A DNA stretch of 64,000 bases, taken from NCBI GenBank assembly GCA_937993755.1, contig CALKMA010000015.1:1-64000 (forward strand). The letters are read 5' to 3'. The notes below the pieces were generated by a model. That model did no database searches, was not told the origin of the DNA, and saw only the letters and a list, made by a program, of their open reading frames with translations. The translations under genes were made by a program, and so were the position numbers. Shown one piece after another: positions 25,375 to 34,740 of this stretch. Source of the DNA: HGM13233 sp900762805 (GTDB taxonomy: Bacteria > Bacillota > Clostridia > Oscillospirales > Ruminococcaceae). Every line of letters starts with the position of its first letter. The first letter of the stretch is position 1.

Positions 25375-25875
25375 CTATTCCTCCAGCTTGGCGCGGATAT
25401 AATCGGCCACGGCGTCGGGCGGGATGCCGAGTGCCTGCGAGAATTCCTCATTGACAAGCGACTCGGCCAGCTTGAGCAGCGAAAGGTCGGCCTCCGGCAG
25501 CCGTCGGCCGCGTGCGGCCAGCTCGGCCCGGCGGAGATAAAGCCGGTGGATGAGCAGCAGCAGCTCGCCGGTGATGCCGCCGCGGGCGATCTCGGTGTAG
25601 CGGCTCTGCCGCTCGGCGCGGTTGTCGATCCAATCGACCTGACGCCCGCGGACGTCGGCCAGCATGGCGTCGATCTGCTCGTGCGTTAAGACATGCCGCA
25701 GCTTTTCCAGCAGCTTTTCGCTATCGATCGGCACATACAGCCGCGAGGTCTCGACACGGTTCTGCTCCAGCACATAATAGGTGCGGCCGGTGCCGGGCAG
25801 CTCGCAGATGTCTGTGATGCGGCAGATACCGTTGCTGCCGTAGCTGACGGTATCGCCAATGGCAAATTGCTTCAT
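25375..25875 (-). CDS. CarD/CdnL-type RNA polymerase-binding regulator
   Basis: This 166-residue protein starts at the ATG at 25875 with AAGGAGG upstream; the 17-residue upstream extension is rejected. The N-terminal Tudor-like module (FAIGDTVSYGSNGICRITDI) binds the RNA polymerase beta subunit, and the C-terminal helical part contacts promoter DNA. CarD proteins stabilise open complexes, especially at rRNA promoters. Arrangement and length are usual for clostridial members. Confidence 0.82.
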   Translation of the reverse strand: MKQFAIGDTVSYGSNGICRITDICELPGTGRTYYVLEQNRVETSRLYVPIDSEKLLEKLRHVLTHEQIDAMLADVRGRQVDWIDNRAERQSRYTEIARGGITGELLLLIHRLYLRRAELAARGRRLPEADLSLLKLAESLVNEEFSQALGIPPDAVADYIRAKLEE

Positions 25876-25940
25876 GATATCCTCCTTGCACAGCTCCCCA
25901 AAGGGGCGCGGGCCAACACGGTCCAATCCTTCTAATATTC

Positions 25941-25970
25941 ATTATAGCTGATTTTACAAAATATTTCAAA
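25941..25970 (-). promoter_or_regulatory. Promoter of the carD-like gene
   Basis: On the reverse strand TTTGAA (25970-25965), 18 bases, then TATAAT (25946-25941). The transcript leader is about 65 bases. Confidence 0.6.
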
Positions 25971-26131
25971 GGCCGGCGGGCGAAAATTTTACGGATAGCC
26001 CCAAACGCCGTCGGAGGGAAAGGAAAACGGCGGGCGGGGAGAGGCAAAAACGTCTGCGGGATGCCGCGGAGGGGCGGAGCAGTACAGCGGCCAAAGGAGA
26101 AGGGACCTCGGCCTGACTCCCGCCCGGCGCC

Positions 26132-26160
26132 TTGTATTTTTTGGGCGGTTACGGTATAAT
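26132..26160 (+). promoter_or_regulatory. Promoter of the tldD-pmbA pair
   Basis: TTGTAT (26132-26137), 17 bases, then TATAAT (26155-26160), 50 bases before the tldD-type gene. Confidence 0.65.
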
Positions 26161-26210
26161 AGGCTCAATCGTAATGTACCGGCCGCCGTCGGCGGCCACA
26201 GGAGGATACT

Positions 26211-27641
26211 ATGCAAGTACCGTCAAGTGCTTATTTACAGCGCGTCCGGCCGCTTCTGCAGGAGCTGCTGGCGGCGCTCGACGCGCAGTTTGCCTGCGCT
26301 TCCATTCTGGCGCAGGACAGCTATGCCAAGCACTATTCCGTCTCGGCGCGCGGTGTCACAGCTGCCGAGGATGACCTTTTCACCGCCCGCGGCTTTGTCG
26401 TGCGCGTGCAGGACGCCAAGGGCTGCGGCGAATATTCCTTCAATCATATCGACCGCGCGTCGATCCCGGCCATTGTTGACCGCATCAGCCGCGAGCTGCT
26501 GCCGCTGTCCGAGGGGCTGCCGGCCGGCATCGGGTATATCGAGCGCACACTGCCGGCGGGGGAAAAGCTGTCCTTTGTAAAATCGACTGCTTATGAGATC
26601 GACCCGGAGACGCTGGGAGATCAGACCATCATCGAGCATCTGACCCGCGTCCGTGAGGCCGGCAAGGCCGAGGACGGGCGCATCCTTGACTGCCAGGCCA
26701 ACGCCGTCTACCAGAAGATCCACAAGATATTCCTGTCCAAGGACAGGGAGCTTGAGCAGAATATTCTCTGGACGTCGGGCAGCGTCATGATGTGCGCCAG
26801 CCGCGGGGAGGAGATCAAGATCAGCTACCGCGGCTTTTCGGCGCTGGGCGGGGCTGAGGTGCTCGACGAAATGGACGGCGCCGTCGGCGGCATCGCCAAG
26901 ACCGTCCTTGAGCTGCTCGACAGCCAGCCCATCACGCCGGGCGAGTACGAGTGCATCTGCACACCGTCGGTCACCGGCATGATCGTGCATGAGGCCTTCG
27001 GACACGGCGTTGAGATGGATATGTTCGTGAAGGACCGTGCGCTGGCCCGTTCCTTTGTCGGTGAGGTCGTGGCCTCGCCGCTGGTCACGATGCACGATAC
27101 GCCCTGCGCCGCCGACGAGACGGGCAGCTATTTCTTTGACGATGAGGGCACGCCGGCGCGCGATACCGTCATCATTGAAAAGGGCGTGCTCAAGCGCGGC
27201 ATCAGCGACCTGCTGAGCGCAGCCGCGCTGGGTACTGAGCCGACCGGCAACGGCCGCCGCGAGAGCTTTGAGCGCAAGGCCTACACCCGCATGACCAACA
27301 CCTATTTTGAGGGAGGCACCGACCGGGTGGAGGATATGATCGCCTCCGTTTCCTACGGATTTCTGCTTGACGAGCCGTCAAGCGGCATGGAGGACCCCAA
27401 AAACTGGGGCATCCAGTGCATGGTCAGCTATGCCCGCGAGATACGCGACGGCAAGCTGACCGGCCGCATCTTTTCGCCCATCGTGCTGACCGGCTATGTG
27501 CCCGATCTGCTCAAGTCGATCACCATGATGAGCCCCGCCGTCAGGCTGGAGGGCGGCGGTATGTGCGGAAAGGGCTACAAGGAATGGGTCAAGGTTTCGG
27601 ACGGCGGACCCTATATCAAGGCGAAAATCAGGCTCGGCTAA
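26211..27641 (+). CDS. TldD-type metallopeptidase
   Basis: This 476-residue protein of the TldD/PmbA family contains the zinc motif HEAFGHGVE that defines the catalytic TldD subunit. GGG-rich C-terminal residues (RLEGGGMCGKG) close the domain. With its PmbA/TldE partner, encoded 12 bases downstream, it forms a cavity protease that degrades short unfolded peptides and processes some modified peptides. The start has AGGAGG upstream. No peptide precursor is visible next to the pair, so housekeeping peptide turnover is likelier here. Confidence 0.88.
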   Translation: MQVPSSAYLQRVRPLLQELLAALDAQFACASILAQDSYAKHYSVSARGVTAAEDDLFTARGFVVRVQDAKGCGEYSFNHIDRASIPAIVDRISRELLPLSEGLPAGIGYIERTLPAGEKLSFVKSTAYEIDPETLGDQTIIEHLTRVREAGKAEDGRILDCQANAVYQKIHKIFLSKDRELEQNILWTSGSVMMCASRGEEIKISYRGFSALGGAEVLDEMDGAVGGIAKTVLELLDSQPITPGEYECICTPSVTGMIVHEAFGHGVEMDMFVKDRALARSFVGEVVASPLVTMHDTPCAADETGSYFFDDEGTPARDTVIIEKGVLKRGISDLLSAAALGTEPTGNGRRESFERKAYTRMTNTYFEGGTDRVEDMIASVSYGFLLDEPSSGMEDPKNWGIQCMVSYAREIRDGKLTGRIFSPIVLTGYVPDLLKSITMMSPAVRLEGGGMCGKGYKEWVKVSDGGPYIKAKIRLG

Positions 27642-27653
27642 GGAGGCAGTTCT

Positions 27654-28925
27654 ATGTTTGAAAGGATACAAAGCATTCTGAAAGAGCTCGGTATCGAGCA
27701 TTCCATCATCCGCCGCCGTCATATCGAGACAGCTGAGCTGTTCTTTATCCGCAAAAAGCTCGATATGCGGCGCATCAAGGACACAACGGTCTATCCGGTC
27801 TTTCTTTATCATGACTTTACCGACGGCGGGGCGGCCATGCGCGGATCGAGCGAGGTGCTGCTTTCGCCCGATATGAGCGATGAGGAGCTGCGCCGCACGC
27901 TGGCCGACGGCTACCGCGCCGCCGCCCATGTGAAAAATCCGACCTATGAGCTTTACGCCGGCAAAAAGGAGGAGCCTGTCGCCGTGACCTCGACGCTGGC
28001 CGGACTGCCGCTGGCCGAGAGCGCCCGCCGCATGAGCGCCGCGCTCTTTGCCCCCGACACGCGGGACGACGCCTTTCTGAACAGCGCCGAGCTGTTTGTG
28101 ACGCGCACCGAGGTGGCGCTGGTGTCGTCGGCCGGCGCGGAGGTCGGCTTCACCAAGTACAGCTGCAACGGCGAATTTGTGGTACAGTGCCGGCAGCCCA
28201 CCGATGTGGAGCAGTATTTCAGCTTCTCCTATGACGGGCTTGATGAGGCGGCGCTGACTCAGAAGGTCGCCGAAGCCCTCTCGACGGTGTGCGACCGCGC
28301 GAAAGCCTCTGAAAGCCCCAAGGCGGGCAGCTATGATATCGTGCTGTCGGGCCGGAGCCTCTGCGAGCTGCTGCAATTTTATCTGACGCGCGCCGATGCG
28401 TCGATGGTGTACGCCCATTATTCCACCTACCGGCCGGGCGACGCCGTGCAGGGCGAGACGGTGACCGGCGAAAAGCTCGACATGACGGTGCTGCCGCGCA
28501 CGCCCTACTCTGTTGACGGCATCCCCATGGCCGAGCGCCCGCTTATTGAGGGCGGAACGCTGCGCTTCCTGCACGGCGCCACCCGCTTCTGCCGCTATCT
28601 CGGCACCGAGCCGACCGGGTCGTACAGCCGCATACGGCTGGGCTGCGGCACCGTTCCCTTTGATGAGCTGAAAAAGGGCTGCCTTTACCCCGTCAGCTTT
28701 TCGGACTTCCAGATGAATGCGCTCGATGGCCGCTTCGGCGGAGAGATCCGGTTGGCCTATCTCTTTACCGATGACGGCGTTAAGCTGCTGACCGGCGGCT
28801 CGGTCAACGGCAGCCTGCTGGAAAAGCAGGGCGGGCTGACCTTCTCGACCGAGCGCTATACCGACGCCGACTATACCGGGCCCTTTGCCGTGCGCATTGC
28901 CGGCGTGAGCGTGTCGGGAAAATAG
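27654..28925 (+). CDS. PmbA/TldE-type partner subunit
   Basis: This 423-residue protein belongs to the same family as the upstream gene but lacks the HExxxH motif, as expected for the non-catalytic PmbA/TldE partner. RGSSEVLLSPDMSDEEL near residue 60-80 and a glycine-rich C-terminal half are family-like. An AAGGAGG precedes the ATG. It should form a heterodimer with the upstream TldD-type subunit. Confidence 0.82.
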   Translation: MFERIQSILKELGIEHSIIRRRHIETAELFFIRKKLDMRRIKDTTVYPVFLYHDFTDGGAAMRGSSEVLLSPDMSDEELRRTLADGYRAAAHVKNPTYELYAGKKEEPVAVTSTLAGLPLAESARRMSAALFAPDTRDDAFLNSAELFVTRTEVALVSSAGAEVGFTKYSCNGEFVVQCRQPTDVEQYFSFSYDGLDEAALTQKVAEALSTVCDRAKASESPKAGSYDIVLSGRSLCELLQFYLTRADASMVYAHYSTYRPGDAVQGETVTGEKLDMTVLPRTPYSVDGIPMAERPLIEGGTLRFLHGATRFCRYLGTEPTGSYSRIRLGCGTVPFDELKKGCLYPVSFSDFQMNALDGRFGGEIRLAYLFTDDGVKLLTGGSVNGSLLEKQGGLTFSTERYTDADYTGPFAVRIAGVSVSGK

Positions 28926-29309
28926 CGGCAGGGATGTTGATGGGATAAGCAGCACTGCTCAGGCACCATGGGCTGAGGGCAAGCCGGTGCTTCAGGAAGA
29001 TAAGCATGGGTAAAGCCAAAGGGCCGAAGCGATCCCGCATCAATGAGTTCACCACGCCTGCCTGTTTCCTGCGTTTTGCGGGAGCAGGCGGGCGTGTCTT
29101 CGCCGAACGTGAAAAATCCGCCCATTGGCAGCGCACGACAGAGCAGGAGCAGGGGCTTTTTTGCGGGAGGGCACTTCTTGATCTGCGGGGCGGGGGTGTC
29201 AGGCGCCGGCGGTTTCCGAACTTCTTTCCCGCAAAAATTTATTTCATGTTTACATTCCTGCCACACTTATAGTATAATATTAAAGATTATAAAGTGGAGG
29301 AGTGGTGCT
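28926..29309 (+). promoter_or_regulatory. 384-base gap with hairpin and ruvC promoter
   Basis: A 12-bp stem with one G-T pair (29053-29064 with 29085-29096) probably ends the tldD-pmbA transcript. TTTACA (29249-29254), 18 bases and TATAAT (29273-29278) form a promoter 32 bases before ruvC. The remainder shows no gene or recognisable RNA. Confidence 0.5.
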
Positions 29310-29798
29310 ATGCGTATCCTTGGGGTCGATCCCGGCTATGCCATCGTGGGCTACGGTGCCCTGGATGCCCGTGCCGGCCAGCTTCGTGTACTGGAATACG
29401 GCGCTGTGACGACGCCGGCGCACACACCGCTGACCGACCGCCTCAACACCATCTATACCGATATGCGCGGCATCATCGACCGCGTCAGACCCGACTGCAT
29501 GGCTATCGAAAAGCTGTTTTTCGGCAACAATACCACCACGGCCATCGCTGTGGCCGAGGCGCGCGGTGTTATCCTGCTCGCCGCCAGTCAGGCGGGCCTG
29601 AAGCTCTACGAATACACACCGAACGAGGTCAAGCAGGCTATCGTCGGCTATGGCAAAGCCGAAAAGCACCAGATGATGGAGATGACGCGTATTCTTTTGG
29701 GACTGCCGTCCATCCCGCGCCCCGATGATACGGCCGACGCCCTTGCCATGGCCGTCTGCTGCGGCCACAGCGTTGCCTCGCCCATGTACAACCAATGA
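29310..29798 (+). CDS. ruvC: Holliday junction resolvase RuvC
   Basis: This 162-residue endonuclease begins MRILGVDPGYAIVGYG with the first catalytic Asp. AIEKLFFGNN supplies the Glu and RPDDTADALAMA the last acidic pair. It cuts four-way junctions brought by RuvAB, whose genes follow. The ATG at 29310 has GGAGG upstream; longer in-frame extensions are rejected. A 200-base GC-rich gap separates it from ruvA. Confidence 0.95.
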   Translation: MRILGVDPGYAIVGYGALDARAGQLRVLEYGAVTTPAHTPLTDRLNTIYTDMRGIIDRVRPDCMAIEKLFFGNNTTTAIAVAEARGVILLAASQAGLKLYEYTPNEVKQAIVGYGKAEKHQMMEMTRILLGLPSIPRPDDTADALAMAVCCGHSVASPMYNQ

Positions 29799-29998
29799 CA
29801 GCGACGCCCGCGGCTCGGCGGCTTGTCTGCCCCTGTGCCGCGCCATCGCCCGACCATCGGCCGCCGGCCGAACCATATGGGCCGGGCATCCGCCCGCTCC
29901 GGCAAGCACGGCATACGGCCCCGGTATGACAGCCGCCTGCGGCCCAACGATACGGACGCCCGCCGCCCGATGATCCGATTTCTGAGAGAGGAACCCCT

Positions 29999-30589
29999 AT
30001 GATCTATTCATTGACAGGCAAATTGCTGAGCCGGCAGGCTGACCGCGCCGTCATCAGCTGCGGCGGCGTCGGCTTTCTGGTCGCCATGCCCACCACGGCG
30101 GTGGCCGAGCTGGGGCAGGAGGGCGATACAGTCTCGGTCTATACCTATCTCGATGTAAAAGAGGACAGTCTCGATCTCTACGGCTTTCTGACCGAAAGCC
30201 AGCTTGACTGCTTCAAAATGCTTATCACCGTGTCGGGCGTCGGCCCCAAAATGGCGCTCGGCGTTCTGGCATTATTCACGCCGGATCAGGTCGTGTCAGC
30301 CATCGCGACCGGCGATTATCACGCCTTCTGCGCCGTTTCGGGCATCGGAGCGCGGATCGCCCAGCGGCTGGTGCTTGAGCTGAAGAGCAAGGCTGCCGCC
30401 CTCGGCACGGCCGCCGAGCTGCCGGCGGCAGCTTCGGGCTCGGCCGCCGCGGAGGCGGCCGCGGCGCTGGTTGCCATGGGCTTCACCCGCAGCGAGGCTG
30501 CCGAGAGCCTGTCGGGCCTGCCTGACACCGGCGACGCCGGCGAGCTGATCCGCGCCGCGCTACAGCGATACGACGAAAGGAAGGGATAA
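29999..30589 (+). CDS. ruvA: Holliday junction-binding protein RuvA
   Basis: This 196-residue protein has the N-terminal OB fold (MIYSLTGKLL...), helix-hairpin-helix motifs (VSGVGPKMALGVL and VSGIGARIAQRLVLEL), an Ala-rich linker and a small C-terminal domain that touches RuvB. It targets RuvB to junctions. The start has GAGAGGAA upstream. ruvB follows after 3 bases. Confidence 0.95.
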   Translation: MIYSLTGKLLSRQADRAVISCGGVGFLVAMPTTAVAELGQEGDTVSVYTYLDVKEDSLDLYGFLTESQLDCFKMLITVSGVGPKMALGVLALFTPDQVVSAIATGDYHAFCAVSGIGARIAQRLVLELKSKAAALGTAAELPAAASGSAAAEAAAALVAMGFTRSEAAESLSGLPDTGDAGELIRAALQRYDERKG

Positions 30590-30592
30590 GCC

Positions 30593-31642
30593 GTGCAGGA
30601 AGTTGAATTCAGCCGCCTTGTTGAGCCGGAAGAGATTCCTGAGGATCGTGAGTCCGACGCGGAAAACTCGCTGCGCCCCAGAACGCTCAGCGAATATGTC
30701 GGGCAGGACAAGGTCAAGGAAAACCTTTCCATTTATATGCAGGCCGCCAGAAAGCGCGGCGAGCCGCTCGACCATGTGCTGCTGTATGGCCCGCCCGGTC
30801 TTGGCAAGACGACGCTGGCTCACATCATGGCCAATGAGATGGGCGTCGGCATCCGCATCACCAGCGGGCCGGCCATCGAAAAGCCGCGCGACCTCGCCGC
30901 CCTGCTGACCAACCTGCAGGCGGGCGACATCCTGTTTATCGATGAGATACACCGCCTTTCGCGCGCTGTGGAGGAGGTGCTTTACCCCGCGCTGGAGGAT
31001 TTTGCGCTCGATATCATCATCGGACAGGGGCCGTCGGCGCGCTCCATCCGTATGCCGCTCAAGAAATTCACGCTCATCGGCGCCACCACGCGCGCCGGTC
31101 AGCTGACCTCGCCGCTGCGCGACCGCTTCGGCGTCATGCTCAAGCTGGAAATGTACTCGCCGGAGGAGCTTACCACCATCGTCAAGCGGTCGGGGAACAT
31201 CCTCGGCATTCCCTGTGAGGAGACCGGTGCCTACGAGATCGCCTCGCGCAGCCGCAGCACCCCCCGCATCGCTAACCGGATGCTGCGCCGTGTACGCGAC
31301 TTTGCCGAGGTGCTGGGTAACGGCGTCATCACGCGGGAGATCGCCTCCGAGGCGCTCGGCCGCATGGATATCGACGAGCTGGGGCTTGACGCCACCGATC
31401 GCCGGCTGATGCACGCCATCGCCGAAAAGTACGGCGGCGGTCCGGTCGGGCTGGAGACGCTGGCCGCCATGCTGGGCGAGGAGGCTGTGACGCTGGAGGA
31501 TGTCTGCGAGCCGTACCTTATGCGGATCGGCTTTCTGTCGCGCACCCCGCGCGGCCGCTGCCTGACCGAATCGGGCTTCCGGCACATTGGTCTGGCCCGC
31601 CCCGGCGCCGTCTGCGAATGTGACCAGACCTCTTTATTCTGA
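30593..31642 (+). CDS. ruvB: Holliday junction branch-migration ATPase RuvB
   Basis: This 349-residue AAA+ motor starts at GTG 30593. Walker A is YGPPGLGKTTLA and Walker B LFIDEIHRLS. The sensor GATTRAG and the C-terminal winged helix are present. It forms hexamers that pump DNA through junctions held by RuvA. Normal length. Confidence 0.96.
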   Translation: MQEVEFSRLVEPEEIPEDRESDAENSLRPRTLSEYVGQDKVKENLSIYMQAARKRGEPLDHVLLYGPPGLGKTTLAHIMANEMGVGIRITSGPAIEKPRDLAALLTNLQAGDILFIDEIHRLSRAVEEVLYPALEDFALDIIIGQGPSARSIRMPLKKFTLIGATTRAGQLTSPLRDRFGVMLKLEMYSPEELTTIVKRSGNILGIPCEETGAYEIASRSRSTPRIANRMLRRVRDFAEVLGNGVITREIASEALGRMDIDELGLDATDRRLMHAIAEKYGGGPVGLETLAAMLGEEAVTLEDVCEPYLMRIGFLSRTPRGRCLTESGFRHIGLARPGAVCECDQTSLF

Positions 31643-31696
31643 TTTCTTACGCTTTATACTATTATTCAGAACGCTGCAAAGCAAAAGGAGAAAACT

Positions 31697-33031
31697 ATGG
31701 CAAGAATGTTTGGAACCGACGGGATCCGCGGCATCGCGAACAAGGATCTCAGCTGCGAGCTGGCCGTGCGCGTTGGGCGCAGTGCCGCCACCGTGCTGAC
31801 AAAGCATCTCAACAAGAATGCCCGCATCATCATCGGGCGCGACACCCGCATCTCCGGCGAGATGCTGGAGCAGGCCCTTGCCGCCGGCATCTGCTCGGCG
31901 GGTGCCGACGCCGTTCTGCTGGGTGTTGTGCCGACACCGGCTGTTTCCTATCTTGTGAAGTTCTACGGCGCCGACGCCGGCGTCATGATCACGGCCTCCC
32001 ACAACCCTGTGCAGTACAACGGCATCAAGATTTTCAATGGCGACGGCTTCAAGCTGCCCGACGATATCGAGGATGAGATCGAGGCGCAGGTCAAAAACGG
32101 CGGCGGTGAATGTGATGACGATATCGGCCGCATCACCCGCAGCGAGGTCGCTGCGATCGACTATGTGGAGCATGTCATCCGTGAGCTGGACACCGACCTG
32201 TCGGGGCTGCGCGTCGTGTTTGACTGCGCCAACGGTGCTTCGAGCGAAACGGCCCGCAGGATATTCGGCCGCCTTGGCTGCGAGTGCATCTTTACCGGCG
32301 CCGAGCCGAACGGCCTCAACATCAACGACGGTGTCGGCTCCACCCACCTCGATCATCTCCAGGCGCTGGTGCTGCGCGAGAAGGCCGACATCGGCGTGGC
32401 CTTTGACGGCGATGCCGACCGCTGTCTCGCCATCGACGAGACGGGCGCCGAGATCGATGGAGACAAGATCATCGCCATTCTGTCGCTGGCCATGAAGGAA
32501 AAGGGCGAGCTGTCCCGCAATACGGCCGTTGTGACCGTCATGAGCAACCTCGGCTTTATGGAATTCGCCAGAAATCACAATATCAAGGTCGAATCGACCG
32601 TCGTGGGCGACCGTTATGTGCTGGAGGAGATGCGCCGCGGCGGCTACAAGATCGGCGGCGAGCAGTCGGGCCATGTCATCCTGTTTGACCATGCCGTCAC
32701 CGGCGACGGCCAGCTGACGGCGCTGGCGCTGCTGTCCCGCCTGAAGGAGAGCGGCCTGAAGGCCAGCGAGCTGGCCTCGATCATGGAAAAATACCCGCAG
32801 GTCATCCTCAACGTCGCCGCCAATGCCGAGCAGAAGGCCCGGTTCAAGGAGGACGAGGAGCTGGCCGGCTTTATTCAGGCACAGCAGCAGGAGCTGTTTT
32901 CGACCGGCCGCGTGCTGGTGCGTCCCTCCGGCACCGAGCCTTATATCCGCGTGATGGTCGAGGGCAAGGACAAGAATGCCATCGAATCGGTCGCGTGGGC
33001 CATCCGGCAGCGCATCGAGGAAAGGATCTGA
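31697..33031 (+). CDS. glmM: Phosphoglucosamine mutase
   Basis: This 444-residue enzyme converts glucosamine-6-phosphate to glucosamine-1-phosphate for UDP-GlcNAc and the cell wall. MFGTDGIRGIAN opens the protein, the phosphoserine loop is TASHNPVQYNGIK, the metal loop DGDADRC and the C-terminal phosphate site RPSGTEPYIRVM. AAAAGGAG lies upstream. The next gene starts one base after the stop. Confidence 0.95.
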   Translation: MARMFGTDGIRGIANKDLSCELAVRVGRSAATVLTKHLNKNARIIIGRDTRISGEMLEQALAAGICSAGADAVLLGVVPTPAVSYLVKFYGADAGVMITASHNPVQYNGIKIFNGDGFKLPDDIEDEIEAQVKNGGGECDDDIGRITRSEVAAIDYVEHVIRELDTDLSGLRVVFDCANGASSETARRIFGRLGCECIFTGAEPNGLNINDGVGSTHLDHLQALVLREKADIGVAFDGDADRCLAIDETGAEIDGDKIIAILSLAMKEKGELSRNTAVVTVMSNLGFMEFARNHNIKVESTVVGDRYVLEEMRRGGYKIGGEQSGHVILFDHAVTGDGQLTALALLSRLKESGLKASELASIMEKYPQVILNVAANAEQKARFKEDEELAGFIQAQQQELFSTGRVLVRPSGTEPYIRVMVEGKDKNAIESVAWAIRQRIEERI

Positions 33032-33032
33032 C

Positions 33033-33899
33033 TTGGCAAGAGCAGCTGAAAACTGGAAGGACTATGAGCTGATCGACGCTTCGTCCCGCAACCGGCTTGA
33101 GCGGTGGGGGAGGTATATCCTCGTGCGCCCCGACCCGCAGATCGTCTGGCAGACCCCGATGACGGACCCGCTGTGGCAGAACGCCCATGCCGTCTATCAT
33201 CGCTCGGCCAGCGGCGGCGGCCGGTGGGAATACCGCAAAAAGCTGCCGGAGGAGTGGGTCATCAGCTATGCCGGCCGCTTCCGGCTGCGCGTGTCGCCTA
33301 CCGGCTTCAAGCATACCGGCGTCTTTCCCGAACAAGCCGCCAACTGGGATCGGTATGATTCTCTTATCCGCGCCGCCGGCCGCCCCATCCGGGTGCTCAA
33401 TCTGTTTGCCTACACCGGCGGGGCGACGCTGGCCTGCCTTGCGGCGGGTGCGACGGTCTGCCATGTTGACGCCAGCAAGGGCATGGTCGAATGGGCCAAG
33501 CGCAATGTCGAGCTGAACGGCATGGGCGGTTCCTCGATCCGCTATATCGTGGACGACTGCAAAAAGTTTGTCGCGCGGGAGATCCGCCGCGGCAACCGCT
33601 ACGATGCGCTTATCCTCGACCCGCCGTCCTACGGGCGCGGGCCGTCGGGCGAGATGTTCCGGCTGGAGGACGATATCTTTGACCTTATGCAGCTGTGCGC
33701 CGGCGTGATGGTCGAAAAGCCGCTCTTTGTGGCGCTCAACGCCTATACGGCGGGGCTGTCGCCCTCCGTGATGGGATATATCATGAATGTGGTCTTTGCC
33801 GGCCGCGGCCGCACCGAATGCGGCGAGATCGGTCTGCGTGTCAGAAACAGCGGCTTTGTGCTGCCCTGCGGCAATACGGCGTGGCTGTTGGAAGAATAG
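33033..33899 (+). CDS. RlmI-like SAM-dependent methyltransferase
   Basis: This 288-residue protein starts at TTG 33033, with AAAGGA upstream and one base after glmM. VLNLFAYTGGATLACLAAGA is the SAM-binding motif, VDASKGMVEWAKRN follows and the catalytic-site motif is LDPPSYGRG, a set characteristic of RlmI/RlmK-type rRNA methyltransferases. The N-terminal PUA domain of RlmI is absent, so its target is uncertain but is probably a 23S rRNA base or other RNA. It probably shares the operon with glmM and the ECF genes. Confidence 0.8.
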   Translation: MARAAENWKDYELIDASSRNRLERWGRYILVRPDPQIVWQTPMTDPLWQNAHAVYHRSASGGGRWEYRKKLPEEWVISYAGRFRLRVSPTGFKHTGVFPEQAANWDRYDSLIRAAGRPIRVLNLFAYTGGATLACLAAGATVCHVDASKGMVEWAKRNVELNGMGGSSIRYIVDDCKKFVAREIRRGNRYDALILDPPSYGRGPSGEMFRLEDDIFDLMQLCAGVMVEKPLFVALNAYTAGLSPSVMGYIMNVVFAGRGRTECGEIGLRVRNSGFVLPCGNTAWLLEE

Positions 33900-33903
33900 G
33901 AAC

Positions 33904-34740
33904 ATGGAAAAAATCATTGATGTCGATCATATCAGCTTTTCCTACGGCGATGAGCCGGTGCTGAAGGAAACGTCGCTTGCCGTCGGGCGCGGCAGCTTCA
34001 TCGCTGTGCTGGGCTACAACGGCAGCGGCAAATCGACGCTGGCCAAACACCTCAACGCCCTGCTGGTGCCGCAGGAGGGCAAGGTCACTGTCGAGGGCAT
34101 GGATACTGCCGACGACGCCAACACACTGGCCATCCGGCAGAAGGTCGGCATGGTCTTTCAGAACCCTGACAACCAGATCGTCGCCACCGTGGTGGAGGAG
34201 GACGTCGCCTTTGGCCCCGAAAACCTCGGCATTGCGCCCGACGAGATCCGCCGCCGTGTCGATGAGGCGCTGCAGGCCGTCGGCATGGAGGAGAAGGCCC
34301 GCTTTGCCCCGCACAAGCTGTCGGGCGGGCAGAAGCAACGCGTCGCCATCGCCGGCGTGCTGGCCATGCGGCCCGATTGTATCGTGCTCGACGAGCCGAC
34401 CGCCATGCTTGACCCCGTCGGCCGCCGCCGTGTTATAGAGACGATCCGCGGCCTCAACCGCGAGAGCGGCATCACCGTCGTGCTTATCACCCACTATATG
34501 GCGGAGGCGGCGCAGGCCGACCGCATCGTCGTGATGAGCGACGGGCAGATCGCCCTTTCCGGTACGCCCAGGGAGGTCTTCGGCGACATGGAGCGTATGC
34601 GCGCCTACGGGCTGGATGTCCCGCAGGTTACCGAGCTGTGCGCCCGCCTGCACGCCGACGGCGTCGATATCCCCTGCGACATCATTTCCATCGGCGAGTG
34701 CGCCGATGTGCTGGAAGCTATGCTGAAAGGCAACCGATGA
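33904..34740 (+). CDS. ecfA1: ECF transporter ATPase EcfA1
   Basis: This 278-residue ATPase has Walker A GYNGSGKST, the Q-loop FQNPDNQIV, ABC signature LSGGQKQR and Walker B CIVLDEPT. FQNPDNQ is the EcfA1 hallmark. It starts at the ATG at 33904 after the methyltransferase stop. With EcfA2 and EcfT it energises various S components such as the one at 15,011. Its stop overlaps the ecfA2 start by four bases (ATGA). Confidence 0.93.
   Translation: MEKIIDVDHISFSYGDEPVLKETSLAVGRGSFIAVLGYNGSGKSTLAKHLNALLVPQEGKVTVEGMDTADDANTLAIRQKVGMVFQNPDNQIVATVVEEDVAFGPENLGIAPDEIRRRVDEALQAVGMEEKARFAPHKLSGGQKQRVAIAGVLAMRPDCIVLDEPTAMLDPVGRRRVIETIRGLNRESGITVVLITHYMAEAAQADRIVVMSDGQIALSGTPREVFGDMERMRAYGLDVPQVTELCARLHADGVDIPCDIISIGECADVLEAMLKGNR

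Noticed and set aside
26211..28925. TldD/PmbA pair as a peptide natural-product processing locus
   Set aside because: No precursor peptide or modifying enzyme lies nearby; housekeeping peptide turnover is more likely.
28926..29309. Possible SRP or other stable RNA in the tldD-ruvC gap
   Set aside because: Hairpins are present but no signature of a known RNA, such as the SRP GGAAG/GCAG loop arrangement, was found.
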